The notes below the pieces were generated by a model. It made no database searches, was not told where the DNA came from, and was given only the letters and a program-made list of their open reading frames with translations. Positions 1 to 9,776 of a stretch of DNA of 64,000 nucleotides are shown here, one piece after another. The stretch's first letter is position 1, and each line of letters starts with the position of its first letter. This DNA is from Sternotherus odoratus. Taxonomy: Eukaryota; Chordata; Testudines; Kinosternidae. Both the position numbers and the translations under genes were made by a program. Location: assembly GCA_032164245.1 (NCBI GenBank), contig JAVMKO010000022.1:10663845-10727844 (forward strand). Reading direction: 5' to 3'.

Positions 1-244
1 CCTTGTGGACAAGACCCGCAAAGGGACGCAGGGGTTGCATTACACAGCATTGCCACCCCTAATGTTTAGAGGCCTGGAATATCATTGGACCAAGAGTGAG
101 ACCCCCAAACCCTGAGTGAGGTGGTTGGCGTCCCTCTAGAATTAATGGGATGGATTTGCAAAGGGATTTGTTATCACCCAAGTGAGAGCCCTAATCCCCG
201 AGCTAAGGGGGATGTTGATGTGGGCAGATCTTCATCCCCTGGTT

Positions 245-705
245 GAAATTGGGCCAAAGCAAGCTCCAGCTGTGAAAATCCCTCTGGCTTAAAGGATGGG
301 GATTTTTCCCTTACATGGTGCAGACCCTGGTTCAAGTCTCCTCTATGGTGGGACCAGCCCTTGAAGTGGATGCTCCTTTCCTCTTGCAGCTGTTCCATTT
401 TACTTAACTGTGAATTGGGCCAAATGAAGATCTGCTAGCAAGCAGCACGCTGTAGCACAGAGGTTAGTGTTTGTACCTGGGATGTGGAAGATCCTGGTTT
501 GGTTCCTGCCCCTGTGTGGGGTGGGATAGGACTTGGAAGCAGTGAGAGACCTTTAAACTTTCCTGTTGCTGCCACGTCCACTTTAATTAAGTAGAAGTTA
601 CTTCAAAGCAAGCTACCTCAGCGAGGTGCCTTCTCTGGTGTGGAGGTTTGGGCCCTCCCCTGGGATGCTGAGGGGCCCTGGTTCAATCCCTGCCATCGGC
701 AAGGG
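245..705 (+). repeat. tRNA-like repeat units, B-box on plus strand
   Basis: Three modules can be seen: a B-box-like 'ctggttcaagtctcc' near 328-342, a degenerate one near 493-510, and a perfect GGTTCAATCCC at 680-690. A TGGTGTGGAGG lies at 636-646, 33 nt before the last B-box. The unit boundary 'attgggccaaa' occurs at 250 and again near 413. Confidence 0.7.
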
Positions 706-1135
706 GTTTATAAAATGTACCACTGGCCACTGGGGCCTTTTACTTAATTTTTTCTTGCTTTTCTCGAAAAAAAGGGTCACTCTTCGTCCCCCGCGGCTCC
801 GCTACCCGCCCAGGCTGTGGGAGACCCCAGGCACAACCCCTCCTCTGCAGGGGTTGTGCCAAGGCTCTCCCACCGCCCAGGAGACCTCCCGCCTCCCCCC
901 ACCCACTTACACCTCCCGCCTCCCCCCCACCTGGCCCCCCCCCACCGCCCCTCCCCCCTCCCAGCCCAACCCCCCACCCCTCCCACCTTGCCCCCACCCA
1001 CCACACTTGTGAAGTGAGCGATCTCTGTCCAAACCCCCTTCTGTTTGCAGAAAGACAAGGGCCTTCTGAAGGGGACCTAAACAGGAATCTCCCACTTCTC
1101 TCCTGGACGGTGGGACAGCCTTCTCCAAATCCTTT
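545..1135 (+). repeat. Left arm of a large inverted repeat
   Basis: The sequence from about 610 to 1135 is, by eye, roughly 95% identical to the reverse complement of about 3985-4440, apart from C-run length differences near 890-1000. The arm carries a tRNA-like module and a GC-rich section with a strong internal hairpin at 830-860. Conservation against the partner arm is much higher than between tandem units, which implies a recent inverted duplication or gene conversion. Confidence 0.8.
830..860. repeat. 12-bp stem hairpin in inverted-repeat arm
   Basis: GGCACAACCCCT pairs with AGGGGTTGTGCC around a 7-nt loop, and the flanks 'gggaga' (near 820) and 'tctccc' (near 868) can extend the stem after mismatches. 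The partner hairpin lies at 4205-4235 with one altered base. Confidence 0.8.
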
Positions 1136-1214
1136 TAAATAATCAGAGGCAGGATTTGAACTGGAATCATCCACCTCCTGAGCAAGCAACTTCACCACTG
1201 GACTATAGAGTGAC

Positions 1215-2300
1215 CCTAGGTCTTTGGCCGGCCCAGTGCCTACTTAATGAAAGTGGAGATGGCGTCAAGAGGAAAGATGGCAGGTCCTCAAATCCCCTTG
1301 CTGGGATTTGAACCAGGGTCGCCAACAGCACTGGTGGAGGCCTAAACCACCAGACTATGCCAGACTTCTTAAAAAGGGGCTTTGATTTGGATAATTTCAT
1401 AGGTAATTAAAGTGGAAGGGCTGCAAGAGGAGAGGCAGCTGCAGCCCCATCCTCATCCAAGGGGGAGAAGTCTCAGTACCCACAGCATATGCTCTAACCA
1501 CCAGGCTATACAAGACCTGTGACAAGCAGCTCTTCCTTTGGCCCAAGTAGTTGCTAATTCTCATGGCACCGGCGCAAGAGAAAAAGTAGACAGGGAAGCC
1601 TTGAACCAGGCTCTCCACCCCCATATGCAACAGCCCTGGCCACCAGGCTATACGGGACTTCTTGTGAAAGGGCCTTCCTTTTGGCCATTTCATAATTAAT
1701 TATAGTGGAGCTGCACCAAGACGAGAGGACTTTGTTGCTCCCTTCTCTGCTCATTCGGAAACATGGGGGAGTTAAACCATCAGCACTAAGACCCACCAGA
1801 AGGGTTCTAACCACCACCCCAGAAGGGACTTCTTCTAAACCATGCTTCTTTGGGCACAATTAATCATTGATTAAAGTGGAACAGCTTCAGGAGAAAAGAT
1901 TGACAGAGCTCCCTTTTCAGACTCTTTCATCTCACCAGGGAGAGAAAGGACTTGAACCAGGAACCTCCCATCCTAGAACAAACCCAGCTGTTGAGCTACA
2001 CAGGACTCATTACCATTACCCCCTGCTTTGCCCCAATTAATAGTTAATTAAAGTGGAACAGCTTCAAGAGAAAAGACTAGTGGCACCCTCTGCCCCCCCC
2101 CCAGCAGAAAAACACACATCACCATGTCAGGACACTGACTTCGGAGAAAGGAGCTCACTGCTCCCACCCCTTTTCCTTAAGCAGAAGGGGGGAGTAAGCC
2201 AGACTCCCCAGCACCCTGGGGGAGTCCTCAGCACAATGGACTACACTGTGACTCTTGTAATTTCTGTGGGCCAATTAGTGGCCCTAACTCAGACTTAGAG
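1215..2300 (-). repeat. Six degenerate tRNA-like tandem units
   Basis: The linker motif recurs near 1228, 1400, 1545, 1693, 1860 and 2038, a pitch of about 145-180 bp. Minus-strand B-box-like sequences occur near 1303-1314, 1591 and 1945, and D-arm-like 'gtatagcctggtggtt' occurs near 1497. Most promoters here are decayed. Confidence 0.65.
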
Positions 2301-2334
2301 CTCTTCTTGTTATCCCAATGAGATAGCAACACTG

Positions 2335-3205
2335 ATATCACCACACCCAAGTCCTCCTGTCCTGGGGACCATGCATGCTTTGTAACTGCCACTAACTTTT
2401 AGCTCAGGGTGAGCAATGCAGAACAGCCACCATCAGGGCAGACTCCTCAGCTCACACCCAACACTAGGCTAGGGAGTGGAGATCACCATACCCAAGTCCT
2501 CTTGTCCTGGGGACCATGCATGCTTTGTAATTGCCACTAACCTTTAGCTCAGGGTGAGCAATGCAGAACAGCCACCATCAGGGCAGACTCCTCAGCTCAC
2601 ACCCAACACTAGGCTAGGGAGTGGAGATCACCATACCCAAGTCCTCTTGTCCTGGGGACCATGCATGCTTTGTAACTGCCACTAACCTTTAGCTCAGAGT
2701 GAGCAATGCAGAACAGCCACCATCAGGGCAGACTCCTCAGCTCACACCCAACACTAGGCTGGGGAGTGGAGATCACCACACCCAAAACCTCCTGTCCTGG
2801 GGACCATGCATGCTAACTGCCACTAACTTTTAGCTCAGGGTGAGCAATGCAGAACAGCCACCATCAGGGCAGACTCCTCAGCTCACACCCAACACTAGGC
2901 TAGGGAGTGGAGATCACCATACCCAAGTCCTCTTGTCCTGGGGACCATGCATGCTTTGTAACTGCCACTAACCTTTAGCTCAGATTGAGCAATGCAGAAC
3001 AGCCATCATCAGGGCAAACTCCTCAGCTCACACCCAACACTAGGCTGGGGAGTGGAGATCACCACACCCAAATCCTCCTGTCCTGGGGACCATGCATGCT
3101 AACTGCCACTAACTTTTAACTCAGGGTGAGCAATGCTGAACAGCCACCATCAGGGCAGACTCCTCAGCTCACACCCAAGACTAGGCTGGGGAGTGGAGAA
3201 CAATC
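2335..3205 (+). repeat. 145-bp minisatellite, about six copies
   Basis: The motif 'cctggggaccatgcatgc' starts at 2361, 2506, 2651, 2796, 2937 and 3082, a period of 145 bp with one 141-bp step. Some copies lack 'tttg' after 'atgcatgc'. Identity between copies is above about 93% by eye. It is non-coding and sits between the oppositely oriented tRNA-like arrays. Confidence 0.95.
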
Positions 3206-3424
3206 AGTCTCAATGCATGTTCTAACCACAGAGCCCTGAGACTGAGGTTTGGGTGCCCATATAGGCTCGTAGAGACATTCTGGAGTGTCCCTGCCACCAT
3301 GCTTCTGCTGCTGGGAGATTGGGGGGGGGGGAAGCAAGAAGAGTGTTAAACCCCTTCGCTGCCCACTTTCAGCCACCTCTCCTTTCCCATGCGCCTGAGC
3401 AGGGAGGGCTCAGCTTCTGCACGT

Positions 3425-3915
3425 TGTTCCACTTTAATTCATTACCAATTGGGCCAGGAAAAGGCTCAGAATTGCTCTATAAGCCAGTGGTTAGGGTGTT
3501 GACCCAAAGGGTCAGTGCTCCGGCTTCAGTGTCTCCCTCTGCCTGTTAAGACCAGGTTTAAAGAGGCAGCTTTTGTCCACGTTGCTAAGGCCAAAAGATG
3601 AGGTACTTGAAAGAGCGGGTGGTTGGGACAACAATGGACTGCTGAAGCTGGCCCACCAACTGGGTTACAAGCCAATGGGAAGCTGCTGCTTTAAATGTAT
3701 TTTTTTCTCAGTTTCCACAAAAACTACATTTTTTTCAGTGGTTGCACTTAGGAGTGTTAGCAAAGACGCACGTACCAAATAAACGTCAGTAGGGTACCTT
3801 GCCAAGGTGTTCAAATAACAATTGGTTAACAACAGGCATGAAGCAGGGCGGCATTGAAGCAGGCTAGCCAACCCTTTCGGTCAGCACCCTAACCACCAAC
3901 TTATAGCGCAGCAGG
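3425..3915. repeat. Inner inverted pair of tRNA-like units
   Basis: A plus-oriented module at 3473-3520 ('ctataagccagtggttaggg') faces a minus-oriented one at 3860-3905, whose reverse complement reads 'ctataagttggtggttaggg'. The intervening 340 bp is AT-richer and has no other recognised feature. Confidence 0.65.
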
Positions 3916-3984
3916 AGCATGGTGGAAGGGGCGCTCCAGAACGTCTCTCCCAGCCTAGTTGGGCACCCAAATACCAGTCTCAGG

Positions 3985-4440
3985 GCTCTGGGGCTAGGAT
4001 TTGGAGACGGCTGTCCCACCCTTCAGGAGAGAAGTGGGAGGTTCCTGTTTAGGTCCCCTTCAGAAGGTCCTTGTCTTTCTGCAAACAGAAGGGGGTTTGA
4101 ACAGCGATCGCTCACTTCACAAGTGTGGTGGGTGGGGGCAAGGTGGGAGGGTTGGACGGGGGGGGGGGGGCGGGGGGCGGTCTCCTGGGCGGTGGGAGAG
4201 CCTTGGCACAACCCCTGCAGAGGAGGGGTTGCGCCTGGGGTCTCCCACAGCCTGGGCGGGTAGCGGAGCCATGGGGGACGAAGAGTGACTGGTTTTTTTC
4301 GAGAAAAGCTTCAGTGAAAGGGCCCCATACTGTAGGCTGTAAACCCCCTGCCCAACGCAGAGATTGAACCAGGGCCCTCAGCATTCAAGGAGAGGGCCCA
4401 AACCTCCACACCAGAGAAGGAATCTTGTCTGAATAGTTTG
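3985..4440 (-). repeat. Right arm of the large inverted repeat
   Basis: This is the reverse-complement partner of about 610-1135. It includes the 4205-4235 hairpin and a tRNA-like module with B-box-like sequence at 4360-4370 and A-box-like sequence at 4403-4413, separated by 32 nt. A run of G residues near 4159-4170 replaces a C/T-rich stretch of the left arm. Confidence 0.8.
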
Positions 4441-5820
4441 CTTGGAAGTAACTTCTAGTTAATTAAATTGGAAGCAATAGGAAAGGTTGATGGCATCTCA
4501 CTGCTTCAAAGACCTGGCTCACCCCATAGCAGGGATTGAACCAAGGTCCTCAGCATCCCAGAGTAAGGTCCAAACCTCTACACCAGAGAAGGCAGCTTCT
4601 TAGACAAGCTTGCTTTGAAGTAACTTATGGTTAATTAAAGTGGAAGTGGCATCAACAGGATAGTTTGGGGGTATATAAATGCATCAAAGATGTGGTTTAA
4701 GCCATGGTGGGGATTGAACCCAAGTTTTCTGTAGTAACAGTGAGGGCTCAAACCACTATACCAGAGAAGGTAGGTAGGTGGAGGATCTTGCTTTGAAGCC
4801 ACTTACAGTTAATTAAAGGGGAAGTGGCATCAACAGGAAAGGTTGTCAGGCGTATTACTGCTTTAAAGACCTGCCCACCCCCTGGTGGGAATTGAACCAG
4901 TGTCTTCAGCATCCTAGGGGAAGGCCCAAACCTTTACACCAGAAAAGGAGCTTTGCAAGAGAGGGTTGCTTTGAAGCAACTTATAGTTAATTTAAGTATA
5001 AGTGGCACCAACAGGAAAGGTTTTGGCATATCACTGCTTCAAAGAACTGGCCCAACCAATGGTGGGGATTGAATCAGGGTCTTCAGGATGGGGGGGGAAG
5101 CCCCAAACTTCTACACTAGAGAAGGCTACCTGCTAGAGAAGCTTACTTTGAAGCAACTTAGAGTTAATTATAGTGGAAGCGGCGTCAATAGGAAAGGTTG
5201 AGGGCGTATCACTACTTCAAAGACCGGTCCCACCCCAGGAACATCAAGATCCCAGGAACAAATGCTAAGCCTTGTGTTACAGAGAGCTGCTTGGTGTTAA
5301 ACCTTCATTTGGCCCAATTCATAGTTAATGAAAATGGAACAGCTGCAAGGGGAATACTGTAGCAAGGCCTCTTGCAAGACCTGCCCCACCACAGGCCAAG
5401 AGGAGACCTGAACCCCCATCCCTTGAGCTAGAGGCCTTCTCATAGCTGTGCCTTGCTTTGGCCCAATTAACGGTTAATTAAAGTGAAACAGCTTCAAGAG
5501 GAAAGATTGAGGGGGAGGCCCACGTCAAAATACATTACAGCCCACAGTGTGAAACCCCACTTGAGAGGGGGTCTGAATCAGAGTCTTCCCCCAGACTTGC
5601 TGAAACCACCAGACAATGGAGTGAGTCTCAGGCTGCCTGTGGCCCAATTAAGAGTTAACTAAAGTGGAACAGTTTTAACAAGAGATGACGAGCAGCCCCA
5701 CACCAAAATGTCCTTTGTTCTGGGCACTCACTTGAGAGATGGAAGATCCCTCTTCCTCTCCCTCCTTATAGAATTTGTATGTGGGGGGATTAAACCATCA
5801 TCCACTACAGCCCCCATGAG
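4340..5820 (-). repeat. Regular tRNA-like tandem array (177-bp pitch)
   Basis: Minus-strand B-boxes start at 4360, 4532, 4710, 4888 and 5065, spaced 172, 178, 178 and 177 bp. The paired A-boxes are at 4403-4413, 4575-4585, 4753-4763, 4931-4941 and 5108-5118. In all five units exactly 32 nt separate the two boxes, as in a standard tRNA gene. Later units near 5240, 5405, 5570 and 5790 are decayed. Confidence 0.8.
4698..4772 (-). repeat. Best-preserved tRNA-like module
   Basis: On the minus strand it has a perfect A-box TGGTATAGTGG (4763-4753) and a perfect B-box GGTTCAATCCC (4720-4710), with a D-arm-like 'TGGTATAGTGGTTTGAGCC'. The acceptor and anticodon stems do not pair well, so this is a tRNA-derived repeat, not a functional tRNA gene. 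No T-run terminator was checked beyond the unit. Confidence 0.6.
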
Positions 5821-6060
5821 GCCCCTAGCCACTGGGGCTAAAGGTTATGAGGGAAAGCTCCTTCCCCTCTCAGGACACTCATCTGGGAAGCAGCAGGGCC
5901 CCGTTCCCAATCCCTTCTGGGGGGAGGAAACTACCTCAGGTTCACCCCTGTCCTGGGTGTGCACCTCAACTGAACTGCTCTAAGGGAGGCGGACTCCCCC
6001 GTGGTGTGGAGTTTGGGCCGATGCTCAGCCTGCCTCCCAGTCTGTTGGCCTTGCTTTGAG

Positions 6061-6850
6061 AATTGGGCAGGGGCTCGGCCTGCGATCAGCAGATGGTGCC
6101 CAGAGTATGGCAGCAGGGTAGGCGCTCAGAGGCAGACACGTAGGCACAGAGGGAACTTTTAGAGCACAGACCTAGGCACCCAGCGAACAGGGTCAGGCTG
6201 CAGCCGAGCAGGGGTTTTGTGGATCACAAGCAACACCTAAAGCTGGGACTTTGGCTCTACCCGCCCTTTGTGGATCTGGCTCTGTGGACTGTGTGCCCCC
6301 ACTCTTGGCTGCTGGGTTGTGTGTCTATGGCATGTACTGAACACAGTAAGTTCACTCCCCCACCCAGCACTGTATGCCTGCTGCCTCAGTGCTCTCTGCA
6401 CCTCCAACTAAAACGCAGCTGGCGTTCCCCCGCTCAGGGGGAATGGAGGACTCTATTCACCCACTGATCCAAAAACCCTCCTCAGACACTATGCTAGGTC
6501 TGCGCTTAGCATATCCGTTCTCAAGCCAAGCTGGTTCTGTATTTGCATTTTAGAGCACTTTGAAATTAAGCCCAGGTCATTCACTGGGAGGAGAATATCT
6601 CAGCAGGCCCTGGACCAGGATTGCTAGTTTGCACCACCAATGGTACCCAAAATGCTAGTCCAGGCTTTGGGCTTCTCTCACACTGGTTTGCCTCACAGGT
6701 TTTGCTCAGAACAGCACCACATTGTAGATCCAAAGTAAGAGTCTACTAGTGCTGGGTTTACTGGGTTGTGGAGCTCTGTGGTGGTAAGCTCAGGGGAAGG
6801 GGAGTTGGATGCATTCTAAGTGAACACTGCTCTAGCTTTGTGCAAAAGAA
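6061..6850. other. Unannotated intergenic DNA
   Basis: I see no recognised gene, repeat family or regulatory site here. The first 100 bp may be a decayed edge of the array. Confidence 0.5.
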
Positions 6851-8460
6851 AAGCAATTTCCTCCCATCCCAAGAAAAAGCACGAAATATCAGCTGTGTCA
6901 ATAACCTAACTGCACGTTGTTATTTATAACCCTGCTCCCGTTACAGTCAGTTTGAGCAGCTTTGAGGGCAAAGAGCAGAAACTCTCAGGCATCGTCACCC
7001 ATCAGAGATGACCTGACAGGCTAGGAGGAAGTTGTGCGTCGGCCTGTGGATGGCTTTATTTTGAATTCATGGCATGGACAGAACGGACCAAACTCGACAA
7101 TTAACAAGGACCCAAGCAACAGCTGAAGCACGTAATCCTTGCTCAGTACCGCTAGCAAGATTTGAAGGTAGGTAACTGCCAATGTAGTCCAAGCCCACTG
7201 CAGCTCTTTCAGAATCAGCAACCTGTGGATCACAAACACCTAAGCAGCGAGCATCTCCGGATAACGTGCACTACAAGTTGTTTGCTAAGAACAAAAGGAG
7301 TGAGAAACTGCCACCAACAATAGCCTCTGTCAGGCAGCACTGGAAAGGTGCAAATTATCAGTCAGACATATGGAATCATGCAACAGTTTAGTATCTTCAA
7401 GTGTCCTCTGTCAACGCGGGCCGTGCGATAGCTAGCCCACGACATCTCATTCCTAGCCACGGTGCTGGCACCTGCTTCTGCAGCATCCTCCTGTTTCTTC
7501 AGTGAGAGCACCTGTGGAACAAGGAGATGTAAATATGCAAGGAAGGGCTTCCATGCATGCTACTGTGACAGTGACAAGTGTCGAAAGCGCATGTTGAATA
7601 CGTCAGACCCCGATTCGGAGGGGGGACTAGAAGTGTTTCAACGATCTGCAAATTACAGACTATTTTTGTGAGTAAATATGGCTCGAAGCGGAGTTGCATT
7701 AGACACTCCGCTCATAATTATAGGTGGGGGTTAGATGAAAGTACAGAATTATATTTTGTTATTCACATGATCTCTTCATATAAGACATTCTACAGTCCTT
7801 CTGTTAAGAGTCATTGCTGTTATAGACATAATTTACATGCATGGCCATTGTATTCAGAGGTAGTAAGAAGATAATTACATTTGTATCATGTGTGCTTTAG
7901 ACTTAAATCTCCCGCCAAGCGGAAACCATTAAAAATGTGTTTTAGCATTAGGCGGTAAGGGTCTTTTTATCTTCATAACTTTATAAAAATAGCAGAGAGA
8001 AAAACTTCTCTCAAAGCACTTCATACTATAAATAATGGCAAGATGCCGTGTGACTACAGACTTCTGCTTTAACCAACGGCAAAAAGTACAGGAAAATGCA
8101 TAAAAGATATCGCCTGGGGCAAAACAGTTCCCAAAGTTTCTAAATCAGCACTCTTTTGAGTACATAGTTGCATTATCAATTGTGGTTAGAAGCTTTCTGC
8201 CAATTTTAGTCAAAATTAAACGATGTGTCTATGAGTTATGGCCCTTTTGGGGATTTTATGATTTTTTCAGATTGGATGCCCAATAATGTGTAAACGTTAC
8301 GTGATGAAGAAAAGCTGCATTACTCGCAGCATTTACAGCCACCCTGCTGCTGATTCCCAGATATGTGCTTAACGTGATAGCAATGACATTTTTCTAGCTG
8401 ATTGGTTACCCCTTAGTGCCCCAAATGGTGCCTGCTTGGTAGAATACATGCAATCTCCCC
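6850..8460. other. AT-rich repeat-poor stretch, candidate conserved non-coding DNA
   Basis: No interspersed repeat was recognised across 1.6 kb. It contains homeodomain-type TAATTA cores ('cataattata' near 7713, 'ataattacat' near 7872), MADS-box-like AT runs and low CpG. No splice-supported reading frame was found. Conservation is suspected from composition only. Confidence 0.35.
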
Positions 8461-8884
8461 AATATGCGGCAGACCGGTTTCAGACTCATTTTTGTCTCTT
8501 CCATGTATGACTGCTTAAAACCCTGCTTGAATAACCTTTCTGTAAGTGGATTCCATTTTCTCAACCCGCCACTGGTTCTGCAGCTCCTGTCCTTGATGCC
8601 TAAGCAAAGTCAAAACCCCAAGGCAGCGGTTTTGAAAGTCTTTCTCACTGTCTCTTTTTTAAACAGTTTTCCAGGAAATATAAAAATGGCTTAACACCTA
8701 CTGTGGCATTCTTCTTTCATGAGGATCTGAAAAAACAGAGCTCTGGTACATGGTGCAGCTGGGGGTGGGGTGTCTGGGGGGGCACAGCTCTGTGTTTATG
8801 AAGAAAGAGGTTGGGAGTGGGGGCAGAAAATAATTCAGGTTTTTCACTGGGGATGGGGACTGGGGGGAAAGGAGCCGAGAAAAA

Positions 8885-9010
8885 CTGTACACTTTTGTCA
8901 GATCTTTCTAATTAGGGGCCAATTATGTCATCAGATTCCTAATTGGGATTCCGGCAGTTTTTCAAGCTTGTAGGGTAATTACAGGCACAAAATTCTATTA
9001 AGATGGAAAT
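8885..9010. other. Candidate conserved non-coding element
   Basis: A short AT-rich block contains repeated ATTA/TAAT cores ('tctaattaggggccaattatg', 'cctaattggg', 'gggtaattac') within about 100 bp and has no repeat signature. Confidence 0.35.
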
Positions 9011-9555
9011 GTGGGAGAAATACCTTATCATAACATTTCGGTTTTGCCATCTGTGCAGACAGCCCATGGCCGGGATGGGAAGGGGGACGCTCCCTTTGGG
9101 GCTGTCTCTCACGAGACCTCCTTGAGCAGGCCACAAATCAGCATCTCTCTGTGGAACTGTTTGTACCAACAGAGACCCTGGCTCACATTGCTGGGGGCAG
9201 ATGGGGGAGCGAGAGGTAGAAGGAGTGGGGGTCTGCCTGTTTATAAGGTGTGAGGACAGGAGGGATTTTAGGATAGGAACCTGGGGGCGAGGAGCACTGG
9301 AGATGCACTCACACCCTGGGGATATGACTTGTAGCATTACTTCTCATGGTATGAGGATAACTCATAGTGCGAGTGCACTAGGGTGTGAATTCAGAACTCT
9401 CTATAAATCTATCTATCTTTCTAGGTATGTCCCTGTCTGGGCATGGCACCAGTGTCAGATCTGAGCCCCACAATTTCTAACTAGGAAGAACAATGACAAC
9501 CACTCTCTCTCTTTCTCACCGCAGGTAGAAGAGAAAGCATGTGATTAGTTTTGAG

Positions 9556-9672
9556 TAGGGTGACCAGATGTCCCAATTTTATAGGGACAGCCCCAATTTT
9601 GGGGTCTTTTTCTTATATAGGCACCTATGACCCCCCCGCCCCGATTTTTCACACTAGCTATCTGCTCACCCT
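9556..9672 (+). mobile_element. MITE-like element, TAGGGTGACCAGA termini, copy 1
   Basis: It begins AGGGTGACCAGATG and ends CTGCTCACCCT, imperfect terminal inverted repeats, with the internal 'tttttcttatataggc'. Related copies are at 30080-30208 and 56243-56366. The superfamily is not assigned. Confidence 0.7.
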
Positions 9673-9709
9673 CGTTTTCAGAGGCCTGATTCTCATTTAA
9701 AAAAAAATG

Positions 9710-9713
<4 letters not shown>

Positions 9714-9771
<58 letters not shown>
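9714..9771. repeat. (TA)n microsatellite
   Basis: About 58 bp of uninterrupted TA dinucleotides. Confidence 0.98.

Positions 9772-9776
<5 letters not shown>

Larger units (their letters stand above)
1..6060. repeat. Tandem and inverted array of tRNA-like units (composite satellite)
   Basis: The region is built from units of roughly 150-180 bp. Each has a linker resembling 'agttaattaaagtggaa' followed by 'cagcttcaagaggaaag', and a tRNA-like module with a Pol III B-box (GGTTCAATCCC) and A-box (TGGTGTAGAGG type). Units between about 245 and 705 have the B-box on the plus strand; units at about 1215-2300 and 4340-5800 have it on the minus strand. Inversions occur near 1150 and 3400-3960, and a 145-bp minisatellite occupies the centre. 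Units diverge from one another, more toward the ends. This looks like a SINE-derived satellite, but I do not recognise it as a named family. Confidence 0.75.

Noticed and set aside
626..1198. Proline- and glycine-rich open frames of up to 152 codons on both strands
   Set aside because: They come from the C/G-rich inverted-repeat arm, occur in several frames at once and have matching shadows in the partner arm.
2335..3205. CRISPR-like array
   Set aside because: The repeat has no unique spacers, the unit is 145 bp and the genome is vertebrate; it is a minisatellite.
4698..4772. Functional tRNA gene
   Set aside because: A- and B-boxes fit but the acceptor and anticodon stems do not pair; it is one of many repeat units.
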